Shown here: positions 18,415 to 30,414 of the stretch, in pieces
Layout: each line of letters opens with the position of its first letter
How positions within the stretch are numbered: position 1 is the stretch's first letter
DNA from: Nocardia neocaledoniensis
GTDB taxonomy: Bacteria > Actinomycetota > Actinomycetes > Mycobacteriales > Mycobacteriaceae
Direction: 5' to 3'
Length of the DNA stretch: 64,000 bases
Assembly (NCBI RefSeq): GCF_003182135.1
Contig: NZ_QGTL01000001.1
Location: 884,688-948,687 of the forward strand
Notes under the pieces: generated by a model
Databases searched by the model: none
The model's input: only the letters and a program-made list of their open reading frames with translations
Told to the model about the DNA's origin: nothing
Position numbers and translations under genes: made by a program

Positions 18415-18707
18415 TCGCCCTCTCCCAGGATCTGCGGGACCAGGAAACGCTGCTCTTCCACGGCGGGCGCCTGATCCAGCGCCTGCTCGGGAGTCAGACC
18501 GGGCACGACCACGTCGGGCCTGGTCACATTGGTCGTCGGATTCGGCGACGCGGTGGCGGGGACGTCGGCGGCGACCTCGGAGATGGTCCGCACGTGGCTG
18601 AGGATCGAATCCAGCTGACCGGCGAACTGGTCGAGTTCGGCGTCGGTCAACGCCAGCCGGGACAGCCGGGCGAGGTGAGCGACCTCGTCGCGGGAGATTG
18701 CGGGCAC
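18411..18707 (-). CDS. gatC: Glutamyl-tRNA(Gln) amidotransferase subunit C
   Basis: 98 residues. Typical GatC start ([20 protein letters not shown]) and the central linker that wraps around the GatA-GatB interface, ending in [11 protein letters not shown]. It stabilises the GatCAB complex. Coupled to gatA by ATGA. The gene is divergent from the ACT-domain gene, with a 245-bp intergenic region that holds no recognisable coding sequence. Confidence 0.96.
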   Translation of the reverse strand: MPAISRDEVAHLARLSRLALTDAELDQFAGQLDSILSHVRTISEVAADVPATASPNPTTNVTRPDVVVPGLTPEQALDQAPAVEEQRFLVPQILGEGE

Positions 18708-18952
18708 CGCGGGACCCCTTTCGGCTTCGGTTTAGGCAGTAGTGGGTACAGCCTAGTCAGCGGGTCCGGGGGCTCCGGACGCACCCGTCCCGCGCCGACC
18801 GGGCCGGCCCCCGCACCACCACCTCCCTCGAAAGTTCGCGCATGTCGTGCGGATGGGCGCATACTTCGAGTCGAGAACCCGCGTTCGGGGGTGTAAGTAT
18901 TGCGTCACCGGGTATTCGTCTCGGACCACCCGGCCCTAGGAAAGGAACGCAC

Positions 18953-19603
18953 GTGTCATTCCTGCTCCGCGTGCAACTTCCGGATCGACCGGGAAGCCTC
19001 GGTTCCCTCGCACTCGCCCTCGGCGGGGTCGGCGCGGACATCCTCTCGCTCGACGTCGTGGAGCGCGGCGCCGGGTTCGCCGTCGACGACCTCGTGGTGG
19101 AAGTCCCCACCGGCGCCCTGCCCGACACCCTCATCACCGCCGCGGAATCCGTGCACGATGTGAGCGTCGACTCGATCCGGCCCTACTCCGGGGTGCTCGA
19201 CACCCATCGCGAACTCGAGCTGATCGACCAGGTCGCGAGCGCCCGCGACGATCGGATGCAGGTGCTCGTCGACGGGGTGCCGCGCGTGCTGCGGGTGGGC
19301 TGGTCGACGATCATCGGCATGGGCCCCGCGGGCGCGTACCGGGTCGTCGGGAGTCCGAGTGCGCCTGAGACGCAAGCGGGTTCGGCGCCGTGGATGCCGC
19401 TGGAGAAGCCGTCGTGGCTCGACGGCGAGGCCGAGTGGGTGCCGCAGATCTGGCGCGACATGGACACCAAGCTCGCGGCCGCGCCGCTGGGCAACACCGG
19501 TAAGTCACTGCTGCTCGGGCGCCCGGGCGGGCCGGACTTCCGGCCCTCGGAGGTGGCGCGGCTCGGCTATCTGGCCGGGATCGTCGCCACCGTGCTCAGC
19601 TGA
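18953..19603 (+). CDS. ACT-domain amino-acid-binding protein (Rv3013-like)
   Basis: 216 residues from GTG 18953, chosen for AAAGGAA six bases upstream. The N-terminus is a clear ACT domain (FLLRVQLPDRPGSLGSLALAL, then a second strand set at about 50-70), which normally binds amino acids allosterically. The rest (about 85-216) is a conserved actinobacterial extension of unknown role, with a GAF-like flavour (VGWSTIIGMGP). The position between gatC and ligA is that of M. tuberculosis Rv3013. It overlaps the convergent acetyltransferase gene by 8 bp. Confidence 0.85.
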   Translation: MSFLLRVQLPDRPGSLGSLALALGGVGADILSLDVVERGAGFAVDDLVVEVPTGALPDTLITAAESVHDVSVDSIRPYSGVLDTHRELELIDQVASARDDRMQVLVDGVPRVLRVGWSTIIGMGPAGAYRVVGSPSAPETQAGSAPWMPLEKPSWLDGEAEWVPQIWRDMDTKLAAAPLGNTGKSLLLGRPGGPDFRPSEVARLGYLAGIVATVLS

Positions 19604-20117
19604 GCGCCAGCCGCATCACGTACAGCGGAAGCCCGTCGCCGGTGGACCAATTGCGTTCCGGCACACCGACGAAGCCGAGCCGCTTGTAGATGCGGTGCGC
19701 GTCGACCATCGTGCCCATGGTGGTCAACGCCACGGCCGAATAGCCACCCGCCTTCGCCTCGTCGATCACCGCGCGCACCAGCGCCGTGCCGACACCGAGA
19801 CCGCGCGCCTCCTTGGCCACCGCGAGCATGCGGAACTCCAGTTCGCCCGGCAGGGCGATCTCCGCGTAGCGCGTGCCGGGCGCGGCCACGGTGAGCGAAC
19901 CGGCGACCTTGCCCTCGTGCACGGCGACGAGCACTTCGGCCTCGGCGGCGCGATGTCCGACATCGGCCAGCTCCGTGACGTAGCTGTCGTCCTGGTCGAC
20001 GTAACCGTCGCCCACGTACACCTGCACGGTCAGCGCGGCGACAGCGGCGAATTCGTCGGCTCTGGCGGTCCGGATGAGGAGGCCGTCGCCGGGGGTTCGA
20101 TGGTGGTTACCCTGCAT
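19596..20117 (-). CDS. GNAT-family N-acetyltransferase
   Basis: 173 residues from ATG 20117; the frame is open 42 bases further 5' and the start is uncertain because no strong ribosome site is present. Classic GNAT order: LLIRTARADEF at the start, the beta-bulge region LEFRMLAVAKEARGLGVGTALV with the acetyl-CoA loop (RGLGVGTA), and the C-terminal RIYKRLGFVGVPERNW motif. It transfers an acetyl group to a small-molecule or protein amine that cannot be predicted. Confidence 0.88.
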   Translation of the reverse strand: MQGNHHRTPGDGLLIRTARADEFAAVAALTVQVYVGDGYVDQDDSYVTELADVGHRAAEAEVLVAVHEGKVAGSLTVAAPGTRYAEIALPGELEFRMLAVAKEARGLGVGTALVRAVIDEAKAGGYSAVALTTMGTMVDAHRIYKRLGFVGVPERNWSTGDGLPLYVMRLALS

Positions 20118-20183
20118 ACAGGCATGATCCCACCCCGGCGCCTGTGATCTGAAACTCACCCATGTCTGACTCGAATGGCGCGG

Positions 20184-20540
20184 TCACGACCCGAGGTAGG
20201 AACGCAACCCGGGATGCTGGGCGACCCACCTGTCCGGATTGCGCGGCGGGTACACGACGACGAGGTGCTCACCGATCGACGGCCACTGGGTGGCGTCCCA
20301 CGCGAAGCGCCGGTACACCACCCGCTCCGGCACCGAGGGGCCCACGAGGGCGCCGGTGATCGTCACGTAGTGCTCACCCGTCATCGCGGGCAGCGGGCTG
20401 ACCCCGGTGATGATCAGCGAACCCTGTTCGACCGCCTGCCCGCCGCCGCGGCCGAACCGATGCGCGAACACGGCGCCGAGCGTCACGAGCAACATCGTCA
20501 CCATGGCCGCCGCCATCACCACTTCGAGCATGGTTCCCAT
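20184..20540 (-). CDS. Small membrane-anchored protein of unknown function
   Basis: 118 residues. One N-terminal hydrophobic helix (about 6-27) followed by a roughly 90-residue beta-rich domain (VTITGALVGP; RVVYRRFAWDATQWPSIGEHLVVVYPP). The YRRFAWD...Y.PP pattern resembles small actinobacterial membrane-anchored proteins but I do not recognise a named family. Transcribed in the same direction as the AAA gene 43 bp upstream and may share its transcript. Confidence 0.7.
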   Translation of the reverse strand: MGTMLEVVMAAAMVTMLLVTLGAVFAHRFGRGGGQAVEQGSLIITGVSPLPAMTGEHYVTITGALVGPSVPERVVYRRFAWDATQWPSIGEHLVVVYPPRNPDRWVAQHPGLRSYLGS

Positions 20541-20583
20541 GGTAGGCCCCGACCTGCGCGGACGGCGCCGCCACGGGGCGGCG

Positions 20584-21786
20584 TCACAGCGGCGTGAGTT
20601 CGCTGACGCCCCGCTCCCGGCGCAACTGCCACACTGCGGTGCGGGTGCGCTGCGAGCGGCCGTTGTTGCGGTCGATCAGCGCGCGGTTGGCGGTGGTGTA
20701 GATCAGTTGCGCCCCACGGGCATTCGTCTCCGGGTTCTGGAACAGCTGCACGAGCCGGTCGGTCTCCTCCACCGGCAGCCCCGCGCCGAGGTCGTCGACG
20801 GCGAGGACCTGACCGGTGTCGAGGGCCTCGAGCATCGCAGGCAGCACCCGCAGCAGGGACCTGGTCGCGGTGGACTCGTCGGCCAGTTCGAACGGCACGT
20901 CGACACCCTCGTGGACCAGGCTGAGCCCGGCGCCGCGGCGATCCACCATCCGGCGATACAGCGCGTCGCGCGCCGCCCGCAGGGTGCTCAGCTCCCGCTC
21001 CACCAGGATCGGGTCGGCGCCGCCGTGCTCGAATTGCCCCGTCAGCCCTGCGATCTCGGCGTCGAGGTCACGCAGATAGTCGGCGTACATCGGATCGTGT
21101 TCGGCGACGAGCAGGTCCTCGATGCCCAGGTCGGCCGTGCGCAGCAGCATCAGCAGGCGGGCGGCGTTGTCGGGTGAGCGCGAGATGTGGCTACCGAGAT
21201 CGTGGGCGAGCGCGTCGGTGTCGGCCTCGCCCTGCTGCACGCGTAGGTTCGCGGCGAACCACCGATACGCCGGCACCAGGGCCTCGGCGTAGAGCTGTCC
21301 GGCCAAGCTCAGCAGCAACGCGTTGGGCCGCACCAGCGGGACCAGCGCCGCGACACCGTAGCGGGCGGCCTCGAACATGGGCCCGATCTTGACCTGATCG
21401 CCGGTGCGCTCGAACACGATCCGCTTGCGCGAGCGCGGATGCGTGTAGAGCCACTCCGCGATCACATCGGCGTTGTCGAGGCGGAAGCCGTAGGTGTAGG
21501 GCACCCCTTCGGCGACGAAGCCCGCCACGAATTCCGTGGGGCGGTCGGCGAATCCGAGGTGCGGCCTGCGCACCGGCCCGGCGTAGGGGTCCCAGCCGCT
21601 CACCGAGTGCAGCACCGCGTCGCGCATCTGGGCGAGCGCGTCGACCAGGCTCGTCTTCCCCGAAGCCGCCACCCCGTGCACCGCCGTCACCGGCACGGCC
21701 ACCGAGCTCCCGGCCGCCTTGCTCAGCCGCAGTTGTTGCGCCTCGGCCAGCGATCCGTGATTGGTCACCTGAAAACTACGCAGCAA
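20584..21786 (-). CDS. AAA15-type ATPase (ABC/OLD-like) of unknown role
   Basis: 400 residues if translation starts at TTG 21786, which gives the family's usual opening (M)LRSFQVTNHGSL; the frame stays open to an ATG at 21843. Walker A is GVAASGKTSLVDAL (about 37-50). Late in the protein the Walker B strand is VLAVDDLGAGLPVEE, and the H-switch position reads YTTANRALID where relatives usually have a TTHD-like motif. Such ATPases occur alone or as parts of phage-defence modules (AbiL/RloC/Gabija-like), but no partner nuclease is encoded next to it. The divergent neighbour is a small secreted protein. Confidence 0.75.
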   Translation of the reverse strand: MLRSFQVTNHGSLAEAQQLRLSKAAGSSVAVPVTAVHGVAASGKTSLVDALAQMRDAVLHSVSGWDPYAGPVRRPHLGFADRPTEFVAGFVAEGVPYTYGFRLDNADVIAEWLYTHPRSRKRIVFERTGDQVKIGPMFEAARYGVAALVPLVRPNALLLSLAGQLYAEALVPAYRWFAANLRVQQGEADTDALAHDLGSHISRSPDNAARLLMLLRTADLGIEDLLVAEHDPMYADYLRDLDAEIAGLTGQFEHGGADPILVERELSTLRAARDALYRRMVDRRGAGLSLVHEGVDVPFELADESTATRSLLRVLPAMLEALDTGQVLAVDDLGAGLPVEETDRLVQLFQNPETNARGAQLIYTTANRALIDRNNGRSQRTRTAVWQLRRERGVSELTPL

Positions 21787-21996
21787 GGGGTCGTACCGCC
21801 TCTCGGAACTTGCCGGCCTGGGGGACGCCGCCGCGGACCGCATCGGCCCGAACCCGGCGAATCGCCCGCGTCCGTGCGAAGTCTAGGGGCGTGCGCCCCC
21901 TCCGGCGATGACCGGGCGTGTTCTCCCGCGAGCTACTAGCATGCTGGACAACCGCGGTCACACCGGCCGCCAGGTGTCGAACGATGACGAGGATGG

Positions 21997-22356
21997 GTGC
22001 GCGTGATGACTGCTCGGATGATGGTGCGCGGCGTGGTCGTCGCGGCGGTGACCGCGGGCGCGGCGGTGCCGGTGGTGTTGCTGGGCGCCCCGAACGCGGC
22101 CGCCGACCCGTGCCCGAACGGGACCGCCCGGGTGTTCCTCGGCGACGAGACGAACGTCTGTCAGGGCGCGGGCACGCAGACCTACGTGCTGGCCGGTGTC
22201 TCGAAGGTGTGCTCGATGACCAGCACCGACGTGACGATCGACATCGACAGCGAGAGCAAGAAGCTGCGCCGTCACGTGGAGATCAGCAACGGGCAGTGCG
22301 CCCAGTTCCAGCTGCGCGGGCAGACCTCCGCGACGGTCACCGTCACCCCGAACTAG
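21997..22356 (+). CDS. Small secreted protein
   Basis: About 117-119 residues; candidate starts are GTG 21997, GTG 22003 and ATG 22006 behind a GAGGA box, with 22003/22006 best spaced. A Sec signal peptide ends near APNAAADP. The mature part of about 82 residues has four Cys (DPCPNG, NVCQG, KVCSM, GQCAQ) and looks like a compact disulfide-bonded beta domain. Family not recognised; similar small secreted proteins are common in Nocardia and mycobacteria. It ends four bases before the convergent ligA stop. Confidence 0.75.
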   Translation: MRVMTARMMVRGVVVAAVTAGAAVPVVLLGAPNAAADPCPNGTARVFLGDETNVCQGAGTQTYVLAGVSKVCSMTSTDVTIDIDSESKKLRRHVEISNGQCAQFQLRGQTSATVTVTPN

Positions 22357-22359
22357 GGT

Positions 22360-25655
<3,296 letters not shown>

Positions 25656-25719
25656 GCGCTCAACACCTTTCGTGTCATCGTTACAGCGGGTGTGGCGAGA
25701 GGTTCGGCTCGGACGACGG

Positions 25720-26835
25720 TCAGGCCGACGCGTCGACCGGCTCCGCCGACGCGCCGGCACGGTCGGTGCCGTTGATGGTGCCACTGCCGACCACGGTGTC
25801 GCCGCCCTCGGCATCCGGCAGATACAGCACGATGGCCTGTCCCTTGGCGACGCCGGTGAGCGGTTCGCACAGTCGGGCGACGAAGCCCTCGCCCTCGGGG
25901 GTCACCACGGCGGGCGCCGTGCCGCCGTGGGCGCGCACCTGGACGACGCACTCGACCGGCTCGGCCGGACGCACGCCGGAGGTCCAGACGGCGCGATCGG
26001 CGGTGATCACGTCGACCTGCAGGTCCTCCACCGAGCCGACCTTGACCGTGCCGGAATCGGGATCGATCCCGGTGACGTAGCGCGGCTTGCCGTCGGCGGC
26101 GGTGTGGGTGAGGCCGAGGCCTTTGCGCTGGCCGACGGTGAACCCGTGCACGCCCTCGTGCTCGCCGAGCACGGTGCCGTCCGAGTCGACCAGCGCGCCG
26201 GGCCGGATGCCGATCTTGGCGCCGAGGAAGGCGCGGGTGTCGCCGGAGGGGATGAAGCAGATGTCGTGGCTGTCGGGCTTGTTCGCCACGGCGAGGCCCC
26301 GCTCCGCCGCTTCCTCACGGATGCGCGGCTTGGGGGTGTCGCCCACCGGGAACATGGCACGGGAGAGCTGCTCGGCGGTGAGCACCGCGAGCACGTAGGA
26401 CTGATCCTTGTCGGCGTCGACGGCGCGGCGCAGCACACCGTCCTCGAGCCGGGCGTAGTGACCGGTGACCACGGCGTCGAAGCCCAGCGCCTGAGCCCGG
26501 TCGGCCAGGGCGGAGAACTTGATCTTCTCGTTGCAGCGCAGGCACGGATTCGGCGTCTCGCCCGCGGCGTAGGCGGCGACGAAATCGTCGATCACGTCTT
26601 CCTTGAAGCGGTCGGCGAAGTCCCAGACGTAGAACGGGATGCCGAGCACGTCGGCGGCTCGCCGCGCGTCACCGGCGTCCTCCTTGGAGCAGCAACCGCG
26701 CGATCCGGTGCGCAGCGTGCCCGGTGACGCCGACAGCGCCAGGTGCACCCCGACCACCTCGTGACCGGCGTCGACGGCCCGCGCCGCGGCCACCGCCGAA
26801 TCGACGCCACCACTCATCGCGGCGAGTACTCGCAT
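25720..26835 (-). CDS. mnmA: tRNA 2-thiouridylase
   Basis: 371 residues. PP-loop SGGVDSA (8-14) for ATP, catalytic Cys101 in [12 protein letters not shown] and Cys193 in SHDICFI, and the [12 protein letters not shown] substrate segment. It thiolates U34 of tRNA-Lys/Glu/Gln at position 2, using sulfur delivered from the cysteine desulfurase encoded immediately upstream. The start overlaps that gene's stop (TGATG), so the two are translated together. Same pair as M. tuberculosis Rv3025c-Rv3024c. Confidence 0.96.
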   Translation of the reverse strand: MRVLAAMSGGVDSAVAAARAVDAGHEVVGVHLALSASPGTLRTGSRGCCSKEDAGDARRAADVLGIPFYVWDFADRFKEDVIDDFVAAYAAGETPNPCLRCNEKIKFSALADRAQALGFDAVVTGHYARLEDGVLRRAVDADKDQSYVLAVLTAEQLSRAMFPVGDTPKPRIREEAAERGLAVANKPDSHDICFIPSGDTRAFLGAKIGIRPGALVDSDGTVLGEHEGVHGFTVGQRKGLGLTHTAADGKPRYVTGIDPDSGTVKVGSVEDLQVDVITADRAVWTSGVRPAEPVECVVQVRAHGGTAPAVVTPEGEGFVARLCEPLTGVAKGQAIVLYLPDAEGGDTVVGSGTINGTDRAGASAEPVDASA

Positions 26836-28061
26836 CAGGCACCTCCTCTAGCGCCGGCCAGGCCCGCGGCCCTGGCCCGTTCGATGACCTGCGGAAGAAC
26901 GGCCACCAGCGTGTCGACATCGGTCCCGGCCGAGGTGTGGCCGAGCGAGAAGCGCAGCGAACTGCGCGCCTGCCACGGCTCCACCCCCATCGCGATGAGC
27001 ACATGACTCGGCGAGGCCACGCCCGCGTTGCAGGCCGACCCGGTGGAGCACTCGACACCGGCGGCGTCGAGCAGCATGAGCAGCGAGTCGCCCTCGCAGC
27101 CGGGGAAGGTGAAGTGGGTGTTGCCGGGCAGCCTGCGCTCGTCCAGGGGACCGTTGAGCACCGCGTCGGGCACCACGTCCCGCACCCCCGCGATCAGCCG
27201 ATCACGCAGCTCACGCAGCCGTTCGGTCCGCTCGGGCAGGTCGCCGGCGGCCTCGCGCAGCGCGGCGGCCATCCCGGCCGCGGCGGCCACGTCGGAGGTG
27301 CCCGAGCGCAGGTCGCGCTCGTGCCCGCCGCCGTGGACCAGCGGCACACACGGGACCTGCCTGCCCAGCAGCAGCACGCCGATGCCGTGCGGACCGCCCG
27401 CCTTGTGCCCGGCCACGCTCAGCGCGGCCAGCCCGCTCGCGCCGAAATCGATCGGGAGCTGGGTCACCGCCTGGATCGCGTCGCTGTGCATCGGGACGTC
27501 GAATTCCTGTGCGACAGCGGCCAACTCGGCGATCGGCTGAATGGTGCCGACCTCGTTGTTGGCCCACATCACGCTGACCAGCGCCACCTCGTCGGCGTGC
27601 TCGGCCAGTTCCGCGCGCAGCGCCTGCGCCGACACGACCCCCTCGGCGTCGACTGGCAGCCAGCTGACCCGCGCGCCCTCGTGCTTCTCCAGCCACTCGA
27701 CCGCGTCGAGCACCGCGTGATGCTCGACCGCGCTGGTGACGATCCTGGTGCGCCGCGGATCGGCCGCCCTGCGCCCCCAGTAGATGCCCTTGACGGCCAG
27801 ATTGTCGCTCTCGGTCCCCCCGGAGGTGAAGATCACCTCCGACGGCCGCGCCCCCAGATCGGCCGCGATCGACTCGCGCGCCTCCTCCAGCGCCCGTCGC
27901 GCCGCCCGCCCGGATCCGTGCAACGACGAGGCATTACCCACCGTCCCCAGCGCAGCCGTCATCGCCTCGACCGCGGCGGGCACCATCGGAGTGGTCGCCG
28001 CGTGATCGAGGTAGACCGTAGTGGGCGCACCGTTGACCGGACCCGTAAAAGCCGACTTCAT
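26835..28061 (-). CDS. iscS: Cysteine desulfurase (IscS/NifS type)
   Basis: 408 residues from ATG 28061; a TTG at 28070 is the alternative start. Class V PLP fold: YLDHAATTP opening, GGTESDN, Schiff-base Lys220 in SVAGHKAGG, and active-site Cys344 in [10 protein letters not shown]. It forms a persulfide from cysteine for tRNA thiolation and Fe-S assembly. Coupled to mnmA. Upstream (28120-28139) CTACGATTT occurs twice with an 11-bp period in an AT-rich stretch that is probably its promoter. Confidence 0.94.
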   Translation of the reverse strand: MKSAFTGPVNGAPTTVYLDHAATTPMVPAAVEAMTAALGTVGNASSLHGSGRAARRALEEARESIAADLGARPSEVIFTSGGTESDNLAVKGIYWGRRAADPRRTRIVTSAVEHHAVLDAVEWLEKHEGARVSWLPVDAEGVVSAQALRAELAEHADEVALVSVMWANNEVGTIQPIAELAAVAQEFDVPMHSDAIQAVTQLPIDFGASGLAALSVAGHKAGGPHGIGVLLLGRQVPCVPLVHGGGHERDLRSGTSDVAAAAGMAAALREAAGDLPERTERLRELRDRLIAGVRDVVPDAVLNGPLDERRLPGNTHFTFPGCEGDSLLMLLDAAGVECSTGSACNAGVASPSHVLIAMGVEPWQARSSLRFSLGHTSAGTDVDTLVAVLPQVIERARAAGLAGARGGA

Positions 28062-28162
28062 GACCGACAAAGCCTATCCCACCGCTGACCTGGGCATCTT
28101 TCGGGTCCACCCCTGCTCTCTACGATTTTTCTACGATTTACCCAGGATTCTCAACACGTGTA

Positions 28163-29164
28163 TCACCTATCTGTATTCCTGACACGGCGACGCGACCGGG
28201 TGATGGGCGTGGCCCCGGTGGCCGCGATGGACAGGTCCCACAGCCGGCCGGCCGCGTCCGGGTCGATGGCGTACTCACGAACGCCCCCGTCGTCCATGTC
28301 CTGGTCGGGATCGGCGATACGAGCGATGTCACAGTCTTCGAGGTACAGTCCGCCCCGGCCGTCCAGGAGCGCGGACGTGGCAGCCCACAGACCCGTGGCG
28401 GCACCTTGCGAGGGCGTTTTGAAATCCGCTCCGATCACGGTGCCGTGTTCGTCCACCCATCCGCGGTCGATCTGTTCTTGCCGGGTCATCTCGCGCTGGA
28501 GGCCGGTGATGATCTTGCCCGGGTGCAGGGCGAACGCCCGCACTCCGTCATGGTGACCGAGTGCGTCGAGATGGACCGCGAACAGGACGTTGGCGGTCTT
28601 GGCTTGGCCGTAGGCGAGCCATTTGTCGTAGCCGGTACGGAAGTGTGGGTCGTGCCATCGCATGCCGGTCAGTGCATGCCCGGCGGAGCTGTTGACCACG
28701 ACACGCGCGCCGTCGGCGGCGGCCAGCAGGGGGTAGAGCTCGCAGGTGAACAGGAAATGCCCGAGGTGGTTGGTAGCGAGTTGGCTTTCCCAGCCGGGAC
28801 CCACGCGGGTTTCCGGGGTCGCCATGATGCCCGCGACAGCCATCAGGAGGTCGAGCCGGTCGAGGGACTCCCGGATGCGCGCGGCGGCGGCCCGCACACT
28901 CTCGGAATCGGCCAGATCCAGCGGAATGACCTCGCAGCCCGGCACATCCGCGAGCGCGGCGCGGGCGATGTCGGGTCGGCGTGCCGGAATGAGGACATGT
29001 GTTCCTGCTGCGGCCAGGCTGCGGGTGGTTTCGAGACCGAGCCCGGAATAGCCGCCGGTCACGACGGCGGTCCTGCCGGACAGGTCGAGACCGGCCATGA
29101 CGTCTTCTGTTGTGCTGGTGGCCGAAAAGGGGGAGGCGAGTGGCTGCTGATCAATAACGGTCAT
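28163..29164 (-). CDS. Short-chain dehydrogenase/reductase (retinol dehydrogenase-like)
   Basis: 333 residues from ATG 29164, which leaves a 55-bp divergent promoter shared with the MerR gene. NAD(P) motif TGGYSGLG at about 37-44, catalytic Ser in VVNSSAGH, YGQAKTAN (Tyr-x-x-x-Lys), then HPGKIITGL. The length with a C-terminal extension fits the oxidoreductase/retinol-dehydrogenase SDR group. The substrate is probably a carbonyl or aldehyde. Control by the adjacent MerR regulator through the palindrome at 29179-29200 is likely. Confidence 0.87.
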   Translation of the reverse strand: MTVIDQQPLASPFSATSTTEDVMAGLDLSGRTAVVTGGYSGLGLETTRSLAAAGTHVLIPARRPDIARAALADVPGCEVIPLDLADSESVRAAAARIRESLDRLDLLMAVAGIMATPETRVGPGWESQLATNHLGHFLFTCELYPLLAAADGARVVVNSSAGHALTGMRWHDPHFRTGYDKWLAYGQAKTANVLFAVHLDALGHHDGVRAFALHPGKIITGLQREMTRQEQIDRGWVDEHGTVIGADFKTPSQGAATGLWAATSALLDGRGGLYLEDCDIARIADPDQDMDDGGVREYAIDPDAAGRLWDLSIAATGATPITRSRRRVRNTDR

Positions 29165-29178
29165 GGCGCCGACGCTAC

Positions 29179-29200
29179 GATCTAGAGCGAGGTCTAGATC
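29179..29200. promoter_or_regulatory. MerR-type operator between SDR and regulator
   Basis: GATCTAGA-N6-TCTAGATC, a perfect interrupted palindrome, nested inside outer arms CTACGA (29175-29180) and TCGTAG (29204-29209). It fills the 55 bp between the two divergent start codons, as expected for a MerR-family site overlapping a promoter. Confidence 0.6.
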
Positions 29201-29219
29201 AAGTCGTAGACTGCTCGGT

Positions 29220-29660
29220 GTGACGACGACCGCGCCGCATGAGAAGAATTCGCTGGGGATCGGTGAGGTGGCGGCGCGGACCGGGCTCAGTGTGCATGCG
29301 CTGCGCTTGTACGAGCGCGAAGGTCTGCTGGTCGGTCCGGTCGGGCGCACCACCGGCGGACGGCGGCGCTACACCCACCTCGATGTCGACTGGCTGCTGA
29401 TCTGCGTCAAGCTCCGAGAATCCGGGATGCCCCTGGCGGACCTGAAACGGTTCGCCGAGCTGGTCCGTCAGGGTCCGGGCAATGAGGCTGAACGCCTGCG
29501 ACTCCTCGACACCCACCGGCAGCGCGTCGATGCTCAGATCAAGGCGCTGGAGGACTGCCGTTCCGTCATCACCTGGAAGGTCGGCGTTTATGCCGACCAT
29601 CTCGCCCGCGGCGAAGCAGGCGGGCTTTGGGATCCAACGAATGTGGAGGGTCCATTCTGA
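29220..29660 (+). CDS. MerR-family transcriptional regulator
   Basis: 146 residues from GTG 29220. Winged HTH at the N-terminus: LGIGEVAARTGLSVHALRLY then EREGLL, RRRYTHLDVDWL, followed by the dimerisation coiled coil (about 80-130). There is no cysteine cluster, so it senses an organic ligand or carbonyl compound rather than a metal. Divergent from the SDR gene that it probably controls. Its 3' end overlaps the convergent DUF998 gene by 73 bp. Confidence 0.9.
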   Translation: MTTTAPHEKNSLGIGEVAARTGLSVHALRLYEREGLLVGPVGRTTGGRRRYTHLDVDWLLICVKLRESGMPLADLKRFAELVRQGPGNEAERLRLLDTHRQRVDAQIKALEDCRSVITWKVGVYADHLARGEAGGLWDPTNVEGPF

Positions 29661-30349
29661 TCTCCCGTGGGCCGCCTCATCATGCGGATGGCCAACACGG
29701 CGATCCAGCTTCCGCAGGCGACCAGCCCGAGCCGCTCGATAAGACCCGCCGGGCCGCCCTCGACCAGCTTGGCGACCAGGGCGAACGCGATGTAGGTGCC
29801 GGCGACCAGCATCCCGTTGACGGTCGAATACCTGGCCAAACCATGATTTCCCCGCGCCTTGTCGCGGCCGGCGAGTACAAAGCACGCTGCGGTGAGCGAC
29901 CCGAACTGGACTATGCCGAGGAGACTGTGCACCGCACCGTGCACCGTCAGCGTCTCCGGTTCGCCGACCGGGTAGCCAAGCGACGGGTCGGGCAGGACCG
30001 GGCCGATGGCGACGAAGGTGAGGGCATACGCGCACAGCAGGATCGATAGCCAGGTCGCGCCGCGCCCGGTCGGCACCACCCGCCGCAGCCCCGCGCCGAA
30101 CGCGAGCAGAAGCAACCCGGTCACAATGTAATTCGTGATCTGCATCCATCCGCCGGGTCCCAGTTCGAGGTTGCTGTCGGGGACCACCAACGGGTTGTAA
30201 TCGGGGCGGATCGCGCCAAGGACCAGCAGCACAACGATGTTGAGTACCGGAGCCGCGATGCCGCAGGCGAGCAGAACACGGGTGCCCACTGAGTTCGGTG
30301 CGCCAGGTGAAGTGGTCGATGGTCGCTGATGGCCAAGGGTATCGGTCAC
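29588..30349 (-). CDS. DUF998 family membrane protein
   Basis: 253 residues from GTG 30349, preceded by AGAGGAC. Six hydrophobic helices with the DUF998 pattern: first helix (LLACGIAAPVLNIVVLLVL), then P-rich loop, GGWMQITNY, and conserved His in the fourth segment (VHGAVHSLLG). Function of the family is unknown. It lies 65 bp after an AraC regulator gene on the same strand and may be the last gene of a TetR-AraC-DUF998 transcript. The 3' end overlaps the MerR gene. Confidence 0.82.
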   Translation of the reverse strand: MTDTLGHQRPSTTSPGAPNSVGTRVLLACGIAAPVLNIVVLLVLGAIRPDYNPLVVPDSNLELGPGGWMQITNYIVTGLLLLAFGAGLRRVVPTGRGATWLSILLCAYALTFVAIGPVLPDPSLGYPVGEPETLTVHGAVHSLLGIVQFGSLTAACFVLAGRDKARGNHGLARYSTVNGMLVAGTYIAFALVAKLVEGGPAGLIERLGLVACGSWIAVLAIRMMRRPTGDQNGPSTFVGSQSPPASPRARWSA

Positions 30350-30414
30350 GGCATTGTCCTCTCGTCGATCTCGAGTGATCACCTCGCCGGCGACTCACGC
30401 CCGAGGTGATCCCA

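Noticed and set aside
18708..18952. Riboswitch or small RNA between gatC and the ACT gene
   Set aside because: Only a weak GTCCGG/CCGGAC hairpin is visible and no known riboswitch core was recognised.
20184..21786. Small membrane protein plus AAA ATPase as a defence module
   Set aside because: No nuclease, reverse transcriptase or other effector is linked; the locus is inside a housekeeping block. Kept only as a low-level finding.
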